18,386 bases of DNA from Candidatus Saccharimonadota bacterium (lineage in GTDB: Bacteria > Patescibacteriota > Saccharimonadia > Saccharimonadales > Saccharimonadaceae), in assembly GCA_017964115.1 (NCBI GenBank), contig JAGCSL010000021.1, positions 1 to 18,386 on the forward strand. Reading direction: 5' to 3'. How positions within the stretch are numbered: the first letter of the stretch is position 1; each line of letters opens with the position of its first letter. The notes beneath the pieces are model-generated. The model saw only the letters and a list, made by a program, of their open reading frames with translations. It was not told the DNA's origin and ran no database searches. Shown piece after piece: positions 13,946 to 18,386 of the stretch. Both the position numbers and the translations under genes were made by a program.

Positions 13946-14959
13946 CTACGCCAAATTAAAATTCAAATACGTGTAGTAATCCATATCGTAGGCCAAGTTT
14001 TTATCGATTGCCTTTTTTGCAATCTTGCAGGCCTTCGACATACGCACGCCGTTCCATAGCGGATCAATGTAGCGAATCTTTGCGCCATGGTTGACGTAAT
14101 AAACGCCCTTCGGCTCGGTTTTTGACTTATGAATCTTCTTCGCTTTGCGCCATGCATTGAATGCGTCTTTATACCTTGAGCGTTCTATAATCCTCATCAC
14201 CTCAGACTCTTTCAAATCATAGAGCTCCTCGACCGTAATCTTCCCCTCGTCTTTCAGCCCCTTCAGCACATCGGCTATAAACTGCATCGAAAAACGCAAC
14301 CGCTCATCACGATAAACCACCGACATCTTACTCGTCAGCAGGACAAACTTTCTTGCAATCGCCTTCGTTTTGAAACCTAGTTCCACTTCTCCATTCTCAT
14401 TCTCCTGGACCTCAATATCGTCGTAAAACTCTTTCACCTCATCAAGCGTTGCAGTCTTATAAATAAACAGTGCATTCGAAAGCGAATATTCCAACCTATC
14501 CGCCGAAAGCTGCGGCGTATCATTATCCGCAATCGGATAAATATGGTAGTCGCAAATCTCGTCAACCGTAATCCCGTCGCGTTTTAGGAGCTTCAAAACA
14601 TCATCAGATTTTTCAATAAACGCCCGCGTCAAATCCTCCGTCGACTCTTGCTTCATATAATCGCCATTCAAAAAGTCTACACAATGTTTGAACGCTGGCG
14701 TCGAAATATCATGGAAAAGCCCGGCAAGCGTCTGTTTCTTATCATGCGTAAAATGCCAGACCACTAACGCCACCGCAATCGAGTGGTCTAAGCTTGAATA
14801 AAAAATGTCACTATCAAATAAGTCCGTATAGAGTGCTCCGCATGTCACACTAATATACTTCTGCGTCTGGAGTTCGCGCGTATTAATATATTCGTTCAGC
14901 CAATCTGGAAAATCGGCGCACAAAACCTTGTAATACTCAGTCGTCCTCGCAGCTTTCAT
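13946..14959 (-). CDS. HD-domain phosphohydrolase-like protein
   Basis: A 337-residue protein with the HD-superfamily metal-binding pattern: His59 in LDHSIAVAL, His83-Asp84 in LAGLFHDIS, and Asp154 in SADRLEYS. This order matches deoxynucleotide triphosphate hydrolases and related nucleotide phosphohydrolases, where the HD cluster hydrolyses a phosphate ester. The substrate cannot be read from the sequence. The C-terminal part (about 235-330) is basic with Lys/Arg-rich helices, and could bind nucleic acid or nucleotide. The promoter has TGC-TATAGT nine bases upstream of ATG, with at most a few bases of leader and no Shine-Dalgarno sequence. Single gene, on the same strand as its neighbours. 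Confidence 0.82.
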   Translation of the reverse strand: MKAARTTEYYKVLCADFPDWLNEYINTRELQTQKYISVTCGALYTDLFDSDIFYSSLDHSIAVALVVWHFTHDKKQTLAGLFHDISTPAFKHCVDFLNGDYMKQESTEDLTRAFIEKSDDVLKLLKRDGITVDEICDYHIYPIADNDTPQLSADRLEYSLSNALFIYKTATLDEVKEFYDDIEVQENENGEVELGFKTKAIARKFVLLTSKMSVVYRDERLRFSMQFIADVLKGLKDEGKITVEELYDLKESEVMRIIERSRYKDAFNAWRKAKKIHKSKTEPKGVYYVNHGAKIRYIDPLWNGVRMSKACKIAKKAIDKNLAYDMDYYTYLNFNLA

Positions 14960-14968
14960 ACTCTTTTC

Positions 14969-14977
14969 ACTATAGCA
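14969..14977 (-). promoter_or_regulatory. Extended -10 promoter of the HD gene
   Basis: On the - strand, TGC-TATAGT lies nine bases before the ATG at 14959. It has the same extended -10 form as at 3178, 5646 and 12231, but would leave a leader of two or three bases. Confidence 0.6.
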
Positions 14978-14994
14978 CAGAAGTTGTTCAACAA

Positions 14995-15020
14995 AAAACT
15001 AGCGCCCTCGCGCTAGTTTT
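14995..15020 (-). terminator. Intrinsic terminator after the truncated bacterial gene
   Basis: A perfect 10-bp stem, AAAACTAGCG/CGCTAGTTTT (14995-15004 with 15011-15020), has a 6-base loop and A/T tails that supply U tracts on either strand. It lies seven bases past the stop codon of the gene ending at 15027. Confidence 0.88.
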
Positions 15021-15026
15021 CGTGTT

Positions 15027-15455
15027 TTACTTCTTTACTACGTCGAAGCTCTTTGGAATGCTCGTGAAGTAACTGCTGCTCTCGCTAGCGCACTCCATCC
15101 AGATGAAGTAGGTCGTATTTGTCGTGGCCGATTCGAAGACGTACTTTACGACGTATTTCTGCCTTTCGGTAGCATAGTACTTAATCGTATAGACATTCTT
15201 AAAGTCGCCAAGCGTTGCCTTATTCGAAGTGAGCGTATCTGCATCCTTCGCTTCTGCCTTCGAAAGGCCGAGCTGGTATTCCGTAAAGCCCTCTGCCGTT
15301 ACTTCGCTAATCGGGCCAGAGTTAATCAACACGTCAAAATCACCGTCTTCGTCCGTATATCGCACGAGTTTCTCGTCACTAGCGTCAAGAATTTGCTTCC
15401 AAGTAGCTGGAATCGTAATATAACCCTTCTCTGCGCGACCAACCACCTTGGTTTT
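15027..15455 (-). CDS. C-terminal fragment of a bacterial protein
   Basis: The last 142 codons of a bacterial gene, with the base composition and codon choice of the bacterial side; its 5' part is missing. The segment begins just after a poly-Glu stretch and looks like a compact beta-rich domain. GYITIPATWKQI at its start is followed by alternating strands, YTIKYYATERQKYVVKYVFE, an FIWMECASES strand and a final helix SIPKSFDVVKK. The pattern resembles C-terminal domains of small secreted or lipid-anchored proteins that have an acidic linker after an N-terminal anchor, but I cannot name a family. Its intrinsic terminator follows. Apparent continuity with the ion channel upstream is an artefact of the junction. 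Confidence 0.7.
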   Translation of the reverse strand, partial: KTKVVGRAEKGYITIPATWKQILDASDEKLVRYTDEDGDFDVLINSGPISEVTAEGFTEYQLGLSKAEAKDADTLTSNKATLGDFKNVYTIKYYATERQKYVVKYVFESATTNTTYFIWMECASESSSYFTSIPKSFDVVKK

Positions 15456-15479
15456 TTCTTCCTCTTCTTCTTCCTCTTC
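15456..15479. other. Chimeric junction in a GAA/GAG repeat
   Basis: Eight Glu codons (GAA or GAG on the - strand) sit exactly where the sequence changes from balanced bacterial composition to extreme A+T-richness with eukaryotic protein content. Both sides plausibly carried an acidic repeat, so reads or k-mers from two genomes could be joined here. Confidence 0.85.
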
Positions 15480-18308
15480 TATACCTTGTTTTTTTTGAAT
15501 TTTTGCAGCATTTTTCATTTCTTTTACTTTTTCATCTATTAATTTATCTATTTCTTTTTGTTGTCTTTTTATATCTTTTCCTAAAAATGTCTCTTCATCA
15601 TCTATTCTTAGTGTTTGTAAATATATTTCTTCTGGATTATTATTTGTCATAATATACATATCTTTAACTGTTGAATATAATATAGGAATATTTCTTCTAT
15701 TTTTATTTATTTCAAAAGCCTCATCGGCTACTTTATAATATAAATCTCTTAAAGCCTCATCACTTTTTTTACTATTATTTGCTTTTAATTGTCTTTCTTT
15801 TTCTTTTTTTTCTAATTTTTCTTTCATTTTTACGTCATATTTTGATTGAATTAATTTAAAAAAACTTTTTTTTTCAGTTAATTCTCTTCTAGACACTTCA
15901 ATATGTTCATATTCTGCATTAGTTACAGCTAAAAATAATTTGAGCATATAAAAAGAAGATAAGAAAATAAAGAAGTGAAAATATGCGAAAATAATAATAG
16001 GATTTATATATATTTTATCTTTGAATGTTTTACTTACATAAGTAAATATATCTGACCATCCTTCTAATGTAGCCATCATAAAAATTGTTACAAATCCCGT
16101 TAAAACACTATCAAAGTTAAATGCTCCCATATCAGGATTCTGATATCCTTTAGCACAAATATATCTTTCTCCAAATGTTTCTAATTCTGCACAATCCGTA
16201 TCAAATGAACACATTTGTTTATCTTTTTGAAATGTATAAAGAAATCCAAAATTAACGTTCATACACCTTTTAAAAAAGAATCCTTGCCACATTTGTCTTC
16301 CAGCTATTGCAAATATAAGGAAAAAGAAGAAAAGAACAATTCCAGTTTCTCCTAAATGTCCTAAAGATAAAAGTAAAGCCATTACTAATTTTTTTAAACC
16401 TTTAAATCTTTTTACTGTTTTTAAAGGACGTAAAATTCTAAATGCTCTTAATCCGGCAAGTCCTGATATTTTAGTTCCATTTAATGCTTTTTCAACTATT
16501 AATAATATCCAACCAACCACTACTACAAAAAAATCCAAAATATTCCAAGAGTCTTTAATATAAGCATCTTCTCCTGACCAAAATCTGAAAGCAATTATTT
16601 TTAATATAGATTCAACTGTGTAAAAATATAAAAAATAACTATCAGTAATATTACCCCAATTATTCTGATCAGTTGGATCACTTATTAATATAAGGACTGT
16701 ATTTGCAATAATAACGATTAAAGATATAGCATCAAAAAATTGGTTTTCTACAAAAAACCTACACCAAAATCTTAAATAGACCATAATTTTATTTATTTTT
16801 TTTCTTTCTTCAAGACAACAAGAATAATCAAAAAATCTTCTTGCTTGTTCTTCCTTTCTCAAAACTTTAAAATCTATAATTTCCTGGGCACCCATTTCTT
16901 TTGGCCCATTCATGGAAAAATGGGGAAAATCTCTTTTTGATCCTTCATTAAAATAAAATCCTAATATTCTTCCTTTTTGTAATAATTTTTCTGTATTATT
17001 TAATTCTAATTCAACTTTCGGTTCTTCTTTTTTTTTTATTTTTTCATATTCTTTTGTTAATACTTTTATTTGTTCTTCTAATTCAGTAGTATCTAAACCT
17101 TTTAAATCATTTACTTCTTTTAATTTCTTTTTTTCAGTTAATCTTCTTTTACAATCTAATTTATTCATTTCTTTATCTATTTCTTTTTCTTCTTTATCTT
17201 GTATATTTTCTACATCATATTTAAATACTTCATTTTTAAAAAATTGCTCTTTATAAAATAAATCATATTCTACTAATTGGCTTTTATCAACAGGCTTTTC
17301 CATATCTTTAAAATGATTTAATTTTACAAATGTATCATCATTTTGCTCTTGTTCTTCATTATATGAATATTCTTCAATTTCTTCTATTTCATTTTGATCT
17401 TCTTTTTCTTTCTCTTTTTCATTTTCTTTTTTTTCTTTGTCACGCGTTGTTCCTTTTTTTGAAATTAATTTTTGAGTTTTTCTTTTTTTGGAAGTTCTTA
17501 TTGGGGTAGGGCCCGTTGTTGGTTTTTCTTCTTTTTTATTTTTTGCATAATTTATTAATTGTTCTAAAAAAATTAATTTTTTAAAAGCTAAATTATTTTT
17601 AAATATAAATTTTAATAATTCGAAACCATTTTCAATTTGTATATTTGGATTTAAATCACTTACAATAGAATTAGTATTGCTAACATTTTCACCATCATAT
17701 AATTTTGAATATTTCATATTTTGTTTATTTATTTGTTCTTCTATTGTTTTCATTTCTAATTCTCTTTTTTTCATTTGTATTTCAATTAATTCTAAATATT
17801 CTTTTTTTCTTCTTTTTAAAAGTTCCAATTTTTTTGTTTTTGATTGTATTTTTTTTATATTTTTTTCATCAATTTTTTTATCTTGGTTTGCTTCATTTTT
17901 TGATTCTTCATTTCTATTATAATTAAAATTATTTGTATTATTTTGATTATTAGTTGTGCCTGTATTTGATATAGGTGGCCGTGCAAATTTTTGGGTTGTT
18001 TTTTTTTGCATTGAAGTCCTCAAAAATTTGTTTACTGATTGAAGTTCTTTTTTATTTTCTTGGGCTTTTTTTATATTTTCCATTTTTTTTTGAATTTTAG
18101 TTTCAATATCTTCTTCTGACATTGTAAAAGAATCATCTCTATAATCTTTATCATCATTTTTGCTAGAATAAAGATCAGAATCTTCATCATCATTTCTAAA
18201 TTTAAAAATTGAATTAGTTTTTGAATTTGATGTTATATCTTTAATTGGAGTTATGTTTAATAGGCTATCATTTGTTATTTTTTGATCTTTAGGTTTGTTT
18301 ATTTTCAT
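15480..18308 (-). CDS. Eukaryotic voltage-gated Ca channel, N-terminal part
   Basis: 943 codons of a eukaryotic, probably ciliate, Cav-type alpha subunit, cut after its first repeat domain. Residues 1-500 are a long Lys/Glu/Asn-rich cytoplasmic arm with coiled-coil stretches. S1 is near 524-542, S2 near 556-574 and S3 near 588-605. S4 has Arg621, Arg624, Arg627, Lys630 and Lys633 at every third position. S5 is near 652-675. The pore loop holds TLEGW with Glu749, the calcium-channel filter glutamate of domain I. S6 (near 785-810) contains SSFYMLKLFLAVTNAEY. A long charged I-II linker then runs into the poly-Glu junction; domains II-IV are absent. An in-frame TAA lies directly before the ATG. 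No introns are needed, and Gln uses CAA/CAG, so the standard code fits. Confidence 0.85.
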
Positions 18309-18386
18309 TTATATATTTTAATTATTATTTATTGTTAACCGGATGAATGAAAAATAATATTTTTTTAATATATATTTATTAAAATA
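18309..18386 (-). other. A+T-rich 5' flank of the channel gene
   Basis: Almost pure A/T sequence upstream of the eukaryotic start codon, with an in-frame stop directly before it and A-rich context at the ATG. I see no telomeric repeat of the C4A2 or C4A4 type and no second gene. Confidence 0.6.

Noticed and set aside
15027..18308. A single 1093-residue bacterial ion channel
   Set aside because: Composition and protein type change abruptly at a Glu repeat. The two parts are better explained as separate genes from different organisms.
15480..18308. Horizontal transfer of a ciliate channel into the bacterium
   Set aside because: There are no mobile-element or integration signals, the join lies inside coding repeats on both sides, and the A+T content is unadapted. 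A chimera needs fewer assumptions.

Overview
The window is two unrelated pieces of DNA joined together. Positions 1 to about 15,455 are a compact, GC-balanced bacterial chromosome segment. Positions from about 15,480 to the end are extremely A+T-rich and encode the 5' part of a eukaryotic voltage-gated calcium channel, most likely from a ciliate or similar protist. The join falls inside a short GAA/GAG (poly-Glu) repeat and happens to keep one reading frame open, giving a spurious 1093-codon ORF. A metagenome assembly chimera is by far the simplest explanation. The bacterial part looks like Patescibacteria/Saccharibacteria (TM7): tight packing, a pilM-pilN-pilO-(small protein)-pilB cluster, small hypothetical membrane proteins, and the standard bacterial code with UGA used as a stop. 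That assignment is inference. A host-associated anaerobic community such as the rumen would hold both Saccharibacteria and ciliates.

Layout, + strand: tyrS (31-1245) and its terminator; a promoter and a strongly structured 5' leader ahead of a hypothetical protein with an Asn-Ala/Gly-rich repeat linker (1539-2321); a phosphomannomutase-like HAD protein (2390-3160); a probable operon of a four-helix membrane protein, tpiA and a Pro/Ala/Lys-rich tail-anchored protein (3193-5260); tRNA-His(GUG) and tRNA-Gly(UCC) with a terminator; about 125 bases of inverted-repeat, possibly structured RNA; and a membrane-anchored C39-like cysteine peptidase (5661-6335).

Layout, - strand, in order of increasing coordinate: a small protein with a sigma-region-4-like segment (6377-6910); the type IV pilus assembly operon pilM-pilN-pilO-small protein-pilB, transcribed from 12224 to 7005; ychF (12363-13421); a small hypothetical protein (13476-13862); an HD-domain hydrolase (13946-14959); and the C-terminal fragment of a bacterial protein (15027 to about 15455) running into the junction. 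pilC, pilT and prepilin genes are not in the window.

Two promoter designs recur. Housekeeping-type genes start 6-7 bases after a TATAAT/TAAAAT box, usually with an upstream TG, and have no Shine-Dalgarno sequence, so their mRNAs should be leaderless. Three genes of unknown function instead have a consensus TTGACT box (always followed by TTT), an exact 17-base spacer, a -10 box, and a leader with a strong Shine-Dalgarno sequence.
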